Shown here piece by piece: positions 33,101 to 45,005 of a stretch of DNA of 64,000 nt; position 1 is the first letter of the stretch, and each line of letters opens with the position of its first letter. The notes beneath the pieces are model-generated. The model was not told where the DNA came from. It saw only the letters and a program-made list of their open reading frames with translations, and made no database searches. The translations under genes were made by a program, and so were the position numbers. This stretch comes from Paragorgia papillata. Its lineage: Eukaryota > Cnidaria > Anthozoa > Scleralcyonacea > Coralliidae. The stretch lies in contig JAWNZC010000413.1 of NCBI GenBank assembly GCA_035771165.1, positions 806,001 to 870,000 of the forward strand, read 5' to 3'.

Positions 33101-35829
33101 CCAGTCCTGTGACAAAATTTGGAGATTTTTTGATCACCCTGGCCCTGCGACAAAATTTGGAGGTTTTTTGATCACCCTGGCTTTGCGACAAAATTTGGAG
33201 ATTTTTTGACCACCCCGGCCCTGCAACAAAATTTTGTGATTTTTTGACCACCCCGGCCCTGCAACAAAATTTTGAGATTTTTTGACCATCCCGGCCCTGC
33301 AACAAAATTTTGAGATTTTTTGACCACTCCAGCGCTACGACAAAATTTGGATAACAAAATTTTGAGTTTTTTGACCACCCCGGCCCTGTCAAAAAATTTT
33401 GAGACTTTTTGACCACTCCGGCGATGGGACAAAATTTTGAGAATTTTTGAGCACCCTGGCGCTGCAACAAAATTTTGAGATTTTTTGACCACCCCGGTCC
33501 TGTGAGAAAATTTCGAGATTTTTTGATCACCCTGGCCCTGCGACAAAATTTGGAGGTTTTTTGATCACCCTGGCCCTGCGACAAAATTTGGAGATTTTTT
33601 GACCACTCCGGCGCTGCGACAAAATTTGGAGATTTTTTGACCACTCCGGCGTTGCGACAAAATTTTGAGATTTTTTTATCACGGTCGGCCTGCGACAAAA
33701 TTTGGAGATTTTTTGATCACCCTGGCCTTGCGAGAAAATTTGGCGATTTTTTGATCACCCTGGTCCTGCGACAAAATTTTGAGATTTTTTGACCACTCCG
33801 GCGTTGCGACAAAATTTTGAGATTTTTTGATCACCCTGGCCCTGCGACAAAATTTTGAGATTTTTTTATCACGGTCGGCCTGCGACAAAATTTGGAGATT
33901 TTTTGATCACCCTAGCCTTGCGACAAAATTTGGCGATTTTTTGATCACCTTGGTCCTGCGAAAAAATTTGGAGATTTTTCGACCACCCGGGCCCTGCAAC
34001 AAAATTTTGTGATTTTTTGACCACCCCGGCCCTGCAACAAAATTTTGAGATTTTTTGACCACCCCGGCCCTGCAACAAAGTTTTGAGATTTTTTGACCAC
34101 TCCAGCGCTACGACAAAATTTGGATAACAAAATTTTGAGTTTTTTGACCACCCCGGCCCTGTCAAAAAATATTGAGACTTTTTGACCACTCCGGCGATGG
34201 GACAAAATTTTGAGAATTTTTGAGCACCCTGGCGCTGCAACAACATTTTGAGATTTTTTGACCACCCCGGTCCTGTGAGAAAATTTGGAGATTTTTTGAT
34301 CACTCTGGCCCTGCGACAAAATTTGGAGGTTTTTTGATCACCCTGGCCCTGCGACAAAATTTGGAGATTTTTTGACCACTCCGGCGCTGCGACAAAATTT
34401 GGAGATTTTTTGACCACTCCGGCGTTGCGACAAAATTTGGAGATTTTTTGATCACCCTGGCCCTGCGACAAAATTTTGAGATTTTTTTATCACGGTCGGC
34501 CTGCGACAAAATTTGGAGATTTTTTGATCACCCTGGCCTTGCGACAAAATTTGGTGATTTTTTGATCACCCTGGTCCTGCGACAAAATTTTGAGATTTTT
34601 TGACCACTCCGGCGTTGCGACAAAATTTGGAGATTTTTTGATCACCCTGGCCCTGCGACAAAATTTTGAGATTTTTTTATCACGGTCGGCCTGCGACAAA
34701 ATTTGGAGATTTTTTGATCACCCTGGCCTTGCGACAAAATTTGGCGATTTTTTGATCACCCTGGTCCTGCGAAAAAATTTGGAGATTTTTCGACCACCCG
34801 GGCCCTGCAACAAAATTTTGTGATTTTTTGACCATCCCCGCCCTGCAACAAAATTTTGAGATTTTTTGACCACTCCAGCGCTACGACAAAATTTGGATAA
34901 CAAAATTTTGAGTTTTTTGACCACCCCGGCCCTGTCAAAAAATATTGAGACTTTTTGACCACTCCGACGATGGGAGAAAATTTTGAGAATTTTTGAGCAC
35001 CCTGGCGCTGCAAAACATTTTTGAGATTTATTGACCACCCCAGTCCTGTGACAAAATTTGGAGATTTTTTGATCACCCTGGCCCTGCGACAAAATTTGGA
35101 GGTTTTTTGATCACCCTGGGTTTGCGACAAAATTTGGAGATTTTTTGACCACCCCGGCCCTGCAACAAAATTTTGTGATTTTTGGACCACCCCGGCCCTG
35201 CAACAAAATTTTGAGATTTTTTGACCATCCCGGCCCTGCAACAAAATTTTGAGATTTTTTGACCACTCCAGCGCTACGACAAAATTTGGATAACAAAATT
35301 TTGAGTTTTTTGACCACCCCGGCCCTGTCAAAAAATTTTGAGACTTTTTGACCACTCCGGCGATGGGACAAAATTTTGAGAATTTTTGAGCACCCTGGCG
35401 CTGCAACAACATTTTGAGATTTTTTGACCACCCCGGTCCTGTGAGAAAATTTGGAGATTTTTTGATCACTCTGGCCCTGCGACAAAATTTGGAGGTTTTT
35501 TGATCACCCTGGCCCTGCGACAAAATTTGGAGATTTTTTGACCACTCCCGCGCTGCGACAAAATTTGGAGATTTTTTGACCACCCTGGCCCTGCGACAAA
35601 ATTTTGAGATTTTTTTATCACGGTCGGCCTGCGACAAAATTTGGAGATTTTTTGATCACCCTGGCCTTGCGACAAAATTTGGTGATTTTTTGATCACCCT
35701 GGTCCTGCGACAAAATTTTGAGATTTTTTGACCACTCCGGCGTTGCGACAAAATTTGGAGATTTTTTGATCACCCTGGCCCTGCGACAAAATTTTGAGAT
35801 TTTTTTATCACGGTCGGCCTGCGACAAAA

Positions 35830-38225
35830 TTTGGAGATTTTTTGATCACCCTGGCCCTGCGACAAAATTTTGAGATTTTTTTATCACGGTCGGCCTGCGA
35901 CAAAATTTGGAGATTTTTTGATCACCCTGGCCTTGCGACAAAATTTGGTGATTTTTTGATCACCCTGGTCCTGCGACAAAATTTTGAGATTTTTTGACCA
36001 CTCCGGCGTTGCGACAAAATTTGGAGATTTTTTGATCACCCTGGCCCTGCGACAAAATTTTGAGATTTTTTTATCACGGTCGGCCTGCGACAAAATTTGG
36101 AGATTTTTTGATCACCCTGGCCTTGCGACAAAATTTGGCGATTTTTTGATCACCCTGGTCCTGCGAAAAAATTTGGAGATTTTTCGACCACCCGGGCCCT
36201 GCAACAAAATTTTGTGATTTTTTGACCACCCCGGCCCTGCAACAAAATTTGAGATTTTTTGACCATCCCCGCCCTGCAACAAAATTTTGAGATTTTTGGA
36301 CCACTCCGGCGCTACGACAAAATTGGGATAACAAAATTTTGAGATTTTTTGACCACCCCGGCCCTGTCAAAAAATATTGAGACTCTTTGACCACTCCGAC
36401 GATGGGACAAAATTTTGAGAATTTTTGAGCACCCTGGCGCTGCAAAAAATTTTTAGATTTTTTGACCACCCCGGTCCTGTGACAAAATTTGGAGATTTTT
36501 TGATCACCCTGGCCCTGCGACAAAATTTGGAGGTTTTTTGATCACCCTGGGTTTGCGACAAAATTTGGAGATTTTTTGACCACTCCGGCGTTGCGACAAA
36601 ATTTGGAGATTTTTTGATCACCCTGGCCCTGCGACAAAATTTTGAGATTTTATGATCACCGTGGTCCTTCGACAAAATTTGGAGATTTTTTGATCACCCT
36701 GTCCCTGCGACAAAATTTGGCGATTTTTTGATAACCCTGGCCCTACGACAAAATTTGGAGATTTTTTGACCACTCCGGCGCTGCAACAAAATTTTGAGAT
36801 TTTTTTACCACTCCGGAGGTGCCACAAAATTTGGAGATTTTTTGATCACCCTTGGCACTGCGACAAAATTTGGAGATTTTATGATCACCGTGGCCCTGCG
36901 ACAAAATTTGGAGATTTTTTGATAACCCTGGCCCTACGACAAAATTTGGAGATTTTTTGACCACTCCGGCGCTGCAACAAAATTTTGAGATTTTTTTACC
37001 ACTCCGGAGGTGCCACAAAATTTGGAGATTTTTTGATCACCCTGGCCCTGCGACAAAATTTTGAGATTTTTTTATCACGGTCGGCCTGCGACAAAATTTG
37101 GAGATTTTTTGATCACCCTGGCCTTGCGACAAAATTTGGTGATTTTTTGATCACCCTGGTCCTGCGACAAAATTTTGAGATTTTTTGACCACTCCGGCGT
37201 TGCGACAAAATTTGGAGATTTTTTGATCACCCTGGCCCTGCGACAAAATTTTGAGATTTTTTTATCACGGTCGGCCTGCGACAAAATTTGGAGATTTTTT
37301 GATCACCCTGGCCTTGCGACAAAATTTGGCGATTTTTTGATCACCCTGGTCCTGCGAAAAAATTTGGAGATTTTTCGGACCACCCGGGCCCTGCAACAAA
37401 ATTTTGTGATTTTTTTGACCACCCCGGCCCTGCAACAAAATTTGAGATTTTTTTGACCATCCCCGCCCTGCAACAAAATTTTGAGATTTTTGGACCACTC
37501 CGGCGCTACGACAAAATTGGGATAACAAAATTTTGAGATTTTTTGACCACCCCGGCCCTGTCAAAAAATATTGAGACTCTTTGACCACTCCGACGATGGG
37601 ACAAAATTTTGAGAATTTTTGAGCACCCTGGCGCTGCAAAAAATTTTTAGATTTTTTGACCACCCCGGTCCTGTGACAAAATTTGGAGATTTTTTGATCA
37701 CCCTGGCCCTGCGACAAAATTTGGAGGTTTTTTGATCACCCTGGGTTTGCGACAAAATTTGGAGATTTTTTGACCACTCCGGCGTTGCGACAAAATTTGG
37801 AGATTTTTTGATCACCCTGGCCCTGCGACAAAATTTTGAGATTTTATGATCACCGTGGTCCTTCGACAAAATTTGGAGATTTTTTGATCACCCTGTCCCT
37901 GCGACAAAATTTGGCGATTTTTTGATAACCCTGGCCCTACGACAAAATTTGGAGATTTTTTGACCACTCCGGCGCTGCAACAAAATTTTGAGATTTTTTT
38001 ACCACTCCGGAGGTGCCACAAAATTTGGAGATTTTTTGATCACCCTTGGCACTGCGACAAAATTTGGAGATTTTATGATCACCGTGGCCCTGCGACAAAA
38101 TTTGGAGATTTTTTGATAACCCTGGCCCTACGACAAAATTTGGAGATTTTTTGACCACTCCGGCGCTGCAACAAAATTTTGAGATTTTTTTACCACTCCG
38201 GAGGTGCCACAAAATTTGGAGATTT
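35830..38225. repeat. 1194-bp higher-order repeat, two copies
   Basis: Two adjacent copies of about 1.19 kb match closely: for example, the GGTCCTTCGACAAAATTTGG marker lies at about 36663 and 37857. Copy two has several single-base insertions (for example TTTTTCGGACCACCC at 37371 against TTTTTCGACCACCC). They diverge after about 37030 and 38225. This is a recent local duplication within the satellite. Confidence 0.75.
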
Positions 38226-41200
38226 TTTGATCACCCTTGGCACTGCGACAAAATTTGGATATTTTTTTATCACCCTGGCCTGCGACAAAATTTGGAGATT
38301 TTTTGATCACCCTGGCCCTGCGACAAAATTCGGAGATTTTTTGACGACCCTGGCCCTGCGACAAAATTTGGAGATTTTTTGACCACCCCGGCCCTGCAAC
38401 AAAATTTTGTGATTTTTTGACCATCCCGGCCCTGGAACAAAATTTTGAGATTTTTTGACCATCCCGGCCCTGCAACAAAATTTTGAGATTTTTTGACCAC
38501 CCCGGCCCTGTCAAAAAATATTGAGACTTTTTGACCACTCCGACGATGGGAGAAAATTTTGAGAATTTTTGAGCACCCTGGCGCTGCAAAACATTTTTGA
38601 GATTTATTGACCACCCCAGTCCTGTGACAAAATTTGGAGATTTTTTGATCACCCTGGCCCTGCGACAAAATTTGGAGGTTTTTTGATCACCCTGGGTTTG
38701 CGACAAAATTTGGAGATTTTTTGACCACTCCGGCGTTGCGACAAAATTTGGAGATTTTTTGACCACCCCTGCGACAAAATTTTGAGATTTTTTGATCACC
38801 GTGGCCCTGCGATAAAATTTGGCGATTTTTTGATCACCCTGTCCCTGCGACAAAATTTGGCGATTTTTTGATAACCCTGGGCCTACGAAAAAATTTTGAG
38901 ATTTTTTGACCACTCCGGCGCTGCAACAAAATTTTGAGATTTTTTTACCACTCCGGCGGTGCCACAAAATTTGGAGATTTTTTGATCACCCTTGGCACTG
39001 CGACAAAATTTGGAGATTTTTTGATCACCCTGGCCCTGCGACAAAATTTGGAGATTTTTTGACCACCCCGGCCCTGCAACAAAATTTTGTGATTTTTTGA
39101 CCACCCCGGCCCTGCAACAAAATTTTGAGATTTTTTGACCATCCCGGCCCTGCAACAAAATTTTGAGATTTTTTGACCACTCCGGCGTTGCGACAAAATT
39201 TTGAGATTTTTTGATCACCCTGGCCCTGCGACAAAATTTTGAGATTTTTTTATCACGGTCGGCCTGCGACAAAATTTGGAGATTTTTTGATGACCCTAGC
39301 CTTGCGACAAAATTTGGCGATTTTTTGATGACCCTGGTCCTGCGAAAAAATTTGGAGATTTTTCGACCACCCGGGCCCTGCAACAAAATTTTGTGATTTT
39401 TTGACCACTCCGGCGTTGCGACAAAATTTTGAGATTTTTTGATCACCCTGGCCCTGCGACAAAATTTTGAGATTTTTTTATCACGGTCGGCCTGCGACAA
39501 AATTTGGAGATTTTTTGATGACCCTAGCCTTGCGACAAAATTTGGCGATTTTTTGATGACCCTGGTCCTGCGAAAAAATTTGGAGATTTTTCGACCACCC
39601 GGGCCCTGCAACAAAATTTTGTGATTTTTTGACCACCCCGGCCCTGCAACAAAATTTTGAGATTTTTTGACCACCCCGGCCCTGCAACAAAATTTTGAGA
39701 TTTTTTGACCACTCCAGCGCTACGACAAAATTTGGATAACAAAATTTTGAGTTTTTTGACCACCCCGGCCCTGTCAAAAAATATTGAGACTTTTTGACCA
39801 CTCCGGCGATGGGACAAAAATTTTGAGAATTTTTGAGCACCCTGGCGCTGCAAACAACATTTTGAGATTTTTTGACCACCCCCGGTCCTGTGAGAAAATT
39901 TGGAGATTTTTTGATCACTCTGACCCTGCGACAAAATTTGGAGGTTTTTTGATCACCCTGGCCCTGCGACAAAATTTGGAGATTTTTTGACCACTCCGGC
40001 GCTGCGACAAAATTTGGAGATTTTTTGACCACTCCGGCGTTGCGACAAAATTTGGAGATTTTTTGATCACCCTGGCCCTGCGACAAAATTTTGAGATTTT
40101 TTTATCACGGTCGGCCTGCGACAAAATTTGGAGATTTTTTGATCACCCTAGCCTTGCGACAAAATTTGGCGATTTTTTGATCACCCTGGTCCTGCGAAAA
40201 AATTTGGAGATTTTTCGACCACCCCGGCCCTGCAACAAAATTTTGAGATTTTTTGACCACCCCGGCCCTGCAACAAAATTTTGAGATTTTTTGACCACTC
40301 CAGCGCTACGACAAAATTTGGATAACAAAATTTTGAGTTTTTTGACCACCCCGGCCCTGTCAAAAAATATTGAGACTTTTTGACCACTCCGGCGATGGGA
40401 CAAAATTTTGAGAATTTTTGAGCACCCTGGCGCTGCAACAACATTTTGAGATTTTTTGACCACCCCGGTCCTGTGAGAAAATTTGGAGATTTTTTGATCA
40501 CTCTGGCCCTGCGACAAAATTTGGAGGTTTTTTGATCACCCTGGCCCTGCGACAAAAATTTGGAGATTTTTTTGACCACTCCGGCGCTGCGACAAAATTT
40601 GGAGATTTTTTGACCACTCCGGCGTTGCGACAAAATTTGGAGATTTTTTGATCACCCTGGCCCTGCGACAAAATTTTGAGATTTTTTTATCACGGTCGGC
40701 CTGCGACAAAATTTGGAGATTTTTTGATCACCCTGGCCTTGCGACAAAATTTGGTGATTTTTTGATCACCCTGGTCCTGCGACAAAATTTTGAGATTTTT
40801 TGACCACTCCGGCGTTGCGACAAAATTTTGAGATTTTTTGATCACGGTCGGCCTGCGACAAAATTTGGAGATTTTTTGATCACCCTGGCCTTGCGACAAA
40901 ATTTGGCGATTTTTTGATCACCCTGGTCCTGCGAAAAAATTTGGAGATTTTTCGACCACCCGGGCCCTGCAACAAAATTTTGTGATTTTTTGACCACCCC
41001 GGCCCTGCAACAAAATTTTGAGATTTTTTGACCATCCCCGCCCTGCAACAAAATTTTGAGATTTTTGGACCACTCCGGCGCTACGACAAAATTTGGATAA
41101 CAAAATTTTCAAATTTTTTGACCACCCCGCCCCTGTCAAAAAATATTGACACTTTTTGACCACTCCGGCGATGGGACAAAATTTTGAGAATTTTTGAGCA

Positions 41201-41921
41201 CCCTGGCGCTGCAACAAAATTTTGAGATTTTTTGACCACCCCGGTCCTGTGACAAAATTTGGAGATTTTTTGATCACCCTGGCCCTGCGACAAAATTTGG
41301 AGGTTTTTTGATCACCCTGGCCCTGCGACAAAATTTGGAGATTTTTTGACCACTCCGGCGCTGCGACAAAATTTGGAGATTTTTTGATCACCCTGGCTCT
41401 GCGACAAAATTTGGAGATTTTTTCATCACCTTGGCCCTGCGACAAAATTTGGCGATTTTTTGATCACCCTGGCCCTACGACAAAATTTTGAGATTTTTTG
41501 ACCACCCCGGCCCTGCAACAAAATTTTGAGATTTTTTGACCATCCCGGCCCTGCAACAAAATTTTGAGATTTTTTGATCACCCTGGGCCTGCGACAAAAT
41601 TTGGCGATTTTTTGATCACCCTGGCACTGCAACAAAATTTTCAGATTTTTTGACCACCCCGGCCCTGTCAAAATATATTGAGACTTTTTGACCACTCCGG
41701 CGATGCGACAAAGTTTTGAGATTTTTTGAGCACCCCGGCGCTGCAACAAAATTTTGAGATTTTTTGACCACTCCGGCGCTGCCACAAAATTTGGAGATTT
41801 TTTGGTCACCCTTGGCACTGCGACAAAATTTGGAGATTTTTTTAAGACCTTGGCCCTGCGACAAAATTTGGAGATTTTTTGACCACCCGGCCCTGCAACA
41901 AAATTTTGAGATTTTTTGACC

Positions 41922-41926
41922 ATCCC
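41922..41926. repeat. Copia-1 target site duplication, left
   Basis: ATCCC before the left LTR; repeated at 46361-46365 after the right LTR. Five base pairs is the usual copia length. Confidence 0.93.
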
Positions 41927-42104
41927 TGTTGAACTCATTTCATCTGAATGTATTTATTTGATATAATATAAATGGTTTACATGATATGTTATATATATCG
42001 TAACAAAAACGTCGAACACGAGGAGGGAGCACAAAAGCTATCCCAGCATGCACTATTTACAATGATCATAAAATATGACGTAATATGAAAACACTATGTT
42101 AACA
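41927..42104 (-). repeat. Copia-1 3' LTR
   Basis: 178 bp, TGTTGAACTC...TATGTTAACA on the plus strand; in element orientation this is the 3' LTR. It is preceded (in element orientation) by a purine-rich tract, AGTGGGGG, at 42105-42112. Confidence 0.93.
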
Positions 42105-42182
42105 CCCCCACTAGTTTTCATAACCTAAAGCTATTTACAAACTAAACGCAACAACAATGAATGCCAATTACATATTTACATT

Positions 42183-43955
42183 TTAGACACCAAATAGAAT
42201 ATGTTTAAACTTGTCTAACTTAATTCGTGTAGCTGGTTTTGTTAAGATATCAGCTACCATGTTTTCAGTTTGACAGTACACAATGTCCATCTTTCCACTT
42301 GCAACTACTTCTCTAAGAAAATGGTATTTAATGTCTATATGTTTACATCTTTGTCTTCGTACAGGATTTTTACTCAAGGCTATTGCCCCCTGGTTATCCT
42401 CATATACTGTTGTACACTCATATACTTTGTTATCTATACTATTTAATAGCTGCATCAAATAAAGACTTTCCTGAGTAGTGGCTGCTAGACTAACATACTC
42501 TGCCTCGTAGGTGGAAAGAGCGATTGTAGGCTGTTTCTTAGACTTCCAAGATATAAGAGCACCATTCTTAGCTAAGCTAAAACAGTAACCTGAAGTGCTA
42601 TGCCTATCTTTCAATGAGGATGCCCAATCTGCATCACTATAAGCTATCAGATTAAGCTCACTGCTATGCTTCCTAAAACACAATTCATACTCCATGGTCC
42701 CCTTTAAGTACCTTAACACATGTTTTGCAGTAACCGAATCTTCCATCTTTGGACACGACAACTTCTGAGATAGTTTGCTAATTACCCAACCAATATCAGG
42801 TCTAGTACATGTCATCAAGTAGATTAAACTTCCCACAATCTCTCTATACCTCCCTGGGACTACTGCTTCACTACTTTCTGTACTTTCTAATTTTTGCTCA
42901 CTTGGGGTTGTTCGAGGCTTACAATCAGACATATCAAATCTGTCTAGTATTTTCAGAATATATCTCTTCTGGTTCATCTTTATAACTCCACTCTCTTGCT
43001 TAAAGTCCATACCTAAGAAATGAGAAATTTTTCCTAAGTCCTTCATTCTAAACTTACATTTCATGTTTTCTTTAAATTGACATAGCATGTCTATATTATT
43101 TGAAGCTATGATCAAATCATCAACCCAGACAACTATTATAATTATATTGTCCCCTGATTGCTTTCGATATACGCAAGGATCAACTGGGTTTCTAACAAAC
43201 CCATCATGTACCAAATACTCGTCCAACACCCTTTTCCAGTTCCTGCCTGACTGCTTCAGGCCATAAAGAGATTTATTCAAGCGGTAGACCAGTTTTACTC
43301 TATTCTCTGACAACTCTTCAAAGCCCTCAGGTTGTTCCATGAATATTTCATGGTCAATAGGGGCATGAAGGAACGCTGCTTTGACGTCCATCTGATGGAC
43401 AGTAAGATCGTATTGAGCAGCTAGTTGCATAAGAATTCTGACTGAGGTAATATTAGCAGTTGGTGAAAATGTTTCTTCATAGTCTATACCATGCACCTGA
43501 CTGTACCCTTTTGCAACATACCTAGCCTTTAATGTTTCAGAACCACTTTCATCCTCTTTTATGGCATAGACCCATTTTCCCCCCACTAAATTCTTACCCT
43601 CTGGTAAGGTAGTTACCTCAAACGTGTCATTCACTTTAAGTGCTTCCAACTCATCTTTCATTGCACACTCCCACCCTGAAGTTTTGGTGGAGTTGATGGC
43701 TTCTGTGTATGTTTGTGGTGCACCACAAACTTTATAGCAGTAATCAACATTAATTGTATAAGCTGAATTACCAGCTTCAAAATACTGTGGAGCTTTTCTC
43801 TCCCTCTGAGGGTAAACCTTGGGTTCATTCCCAATCTCATTGATATTTTCTATACCAATATCATTTTCTTCCAACTGTTCACTTTCATCACAGCCTAAAT
43901 TATTAACAGTTTCTTCAGATTCAGGGGGAGCTTCATCCTGTTTTCTGAAGGTCAT
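42183..43955 (-). CDS. pol: Copia-1 reverse transcriptase and RNase H
   Basis: A 590-codon frame with the copia-type reverse transcriptase: WKRVLDEYLVHDGFVRNP, the catalytic WVDDLIIAS (VDD form of YxDD), and typical YSQVHGIDYEETFSPTA, HQMDVKAAFLHAPIDHEIFM and YGLKQSGRNW motifs. It is followed by RNase H (YSDADWASSLKDRHSTSGYC, STYEAEYVSLAATTQE, YEDNQGAIALS, KHIDIKYHFLRE). All main motifs are intact. The frame joins the integrase tail only by a frame change near 43945. It ends 78 bp before the 3' LTR, as usual. Confidence 0.93.
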   Translation of the reverse strand: MTFRKQDEAPPESEETVNNLGCDESEQLEENDIGIENINEIGNEPKVYPQRERKAPQYFEAGNSAYTINVDYCYKVCGAPQTYTEAINSTKTSGWECAMKDELEALKVNDTFEVTTLPEGKNLVGGKWVYAIKEDESGSETLKARYVAKGYSQVHGIDYEETFSPTANITSVRILMQLAAQYDLTVHQMDVKAAFLHAPIDHEIFMEQPEGFEELSENRVKLVYRLNKSLYGLKQSGRNWKRVLDEYLVHDGFVRNPVDPCVYRKQSGDNIIIIVVWVDDLIIASNNIDMLCQFKENMKCKFRMKDLGKISHFLGMDFKQESGVIKMNQKRYILKILDRFDMSDCKPRTTPSEQKLESTESSEAVVPGRYREIVGSLIYLMTCTRPDIGWVISKLSQKLSCPKMEDSVTAKHVLRYLKGTMEYELCFRKHSSELNLIAYSDADWASSLKDRHSTSGYCFSLAKNGALISWKSKKQPTIALSTYEAEYVSLAATTQESLYLMQLLNSIDNKVYECTTVYEDNQGAIALSKNPVRRQRCKHIDIKYHFLREVVASGKMDIVYCQTENMVADILTKPATRIKLDKFKHILFGV

Positions 43956-45005
43956 TTGAAGAAGAAAGACCTATGTCCTCCATTCTAGTTTCAGTCTGTG
44001 TGCCTTGTTCTGCACCACAGTTCTTAATAAACTTTACTAATCTGTGTCTCATGACTTTACCAGCCTCTGGGTGGTAAACAAGGTATGCTGGGCTATTCTT
44101 GTCATAACCAACAAATATTCCTTTCACACACTTAGGATCTAGTTTCTTTCGTTCATATTCATAGGTATAACACTGTGAACCAAATACCCACATTTTTGAC
44201 AGATCTGGCTTCTTCCCTGTCAGGGTAAAATAGGGTGTTACTCTTAGTCCTATTGTTATAGCACCTATTTCTAATGTGGGCAGCGGTTTGGACAGCATAT
44301 GGCCACAACATCTTAGGTACACCTTTCTCCAATAATAAGCATCTAGCCATTTCAAATAATGTGCGCCAATGCCTTTCTGCCGTTCCGTTCTGGTGAGGGG
44401 AATATGGGCAGGATGTTTCATGCTTAATGCCTTTCTTCCTAAGAAGTGTCTTAAAATCATTATTCATAAATTCTGTGCCATTGTCTGATCTCAAGCGTTT
44501 AACTTGGCCATAAGGGGCACAATCGGCAAGAAATTTCTCAGTTGCTAACAAGGTATCGCTCTTGTTCTTAAGAAAGTATACAAAAACAACCCCAGAGAAG
44601 TCATCAGTGAAGGCAATACAATATTTGAAACCATTTTTGGACACTGGGTTAATAGGGCCTGCTAAGTCTGTATGTACCAATTCTAGGGGTTGTGTAGCTC
44701 TACTATCTGGTGCTCTATTTCTAGTTTCTGCAAACTTACCTTCCATACACGTGTAGCACTCTAACTTGGATCTATCTACCTTCCCTACAACTTTCATTCC
44801 ACTTACCTCACTTTTCTAGTTTCACTATGTCATCAAAATTACAATGCCCTAATATCTCATGCCACTTATAAATATCACATGCAAGGCTTACCTTATCATC
44901 ATTACTTCTATTGATATCATTACATTGTTGGACAGTGTTCAAATAGTATAAGCGTTTCATGTTCTTCAATGATGAATGTAGTTCCATCTTTGTACACAAG
45001 TTCAC
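43933..45005 (-). pseudogene. Copia-1 integrase region, broken in three frames
   Basis: The pieces 44808-45005, 44159-44797 and 43933-44460 together cover the pre-integrase zinc domain (WHEILGHCNFDD with H-x4-H; ECYTCMEGKF with C-x2-C), the catalytic core (VHTDLAGPI; LRSDNGTEFMN; PHQNGTAERHW) and the C-terminal part (WVFGSQCYTYEYERKKLDP, KGIFVGYDKNSPAYLVYHPE). Frame changes lie near 44805, 44260 and 43945, with another between the protease and this region near 44990. The DDE residues are present but the protein cannot be made as one chain as written. Confidence 0.85.

Larger units (their letters stand above)
30124..41926. repeat. 38-bp satellite array, second block
   Basis: Continuation of the same 38-bp satellite. 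It holds a subfamily absent from the left block, marked by TTTTTTTATCACGGTCGGCCTGCGAC, which recurs about every 190 bp (five units) or 228 bp (six units) between 31250 and 40900. The segment that follows the Polinton (about 30130-30780) is very similar to 37870-38710, and the left flank (9360-9950) resembles 36370-36900. No gene is seen in these 11.8 kb. Confidence 0.96.
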
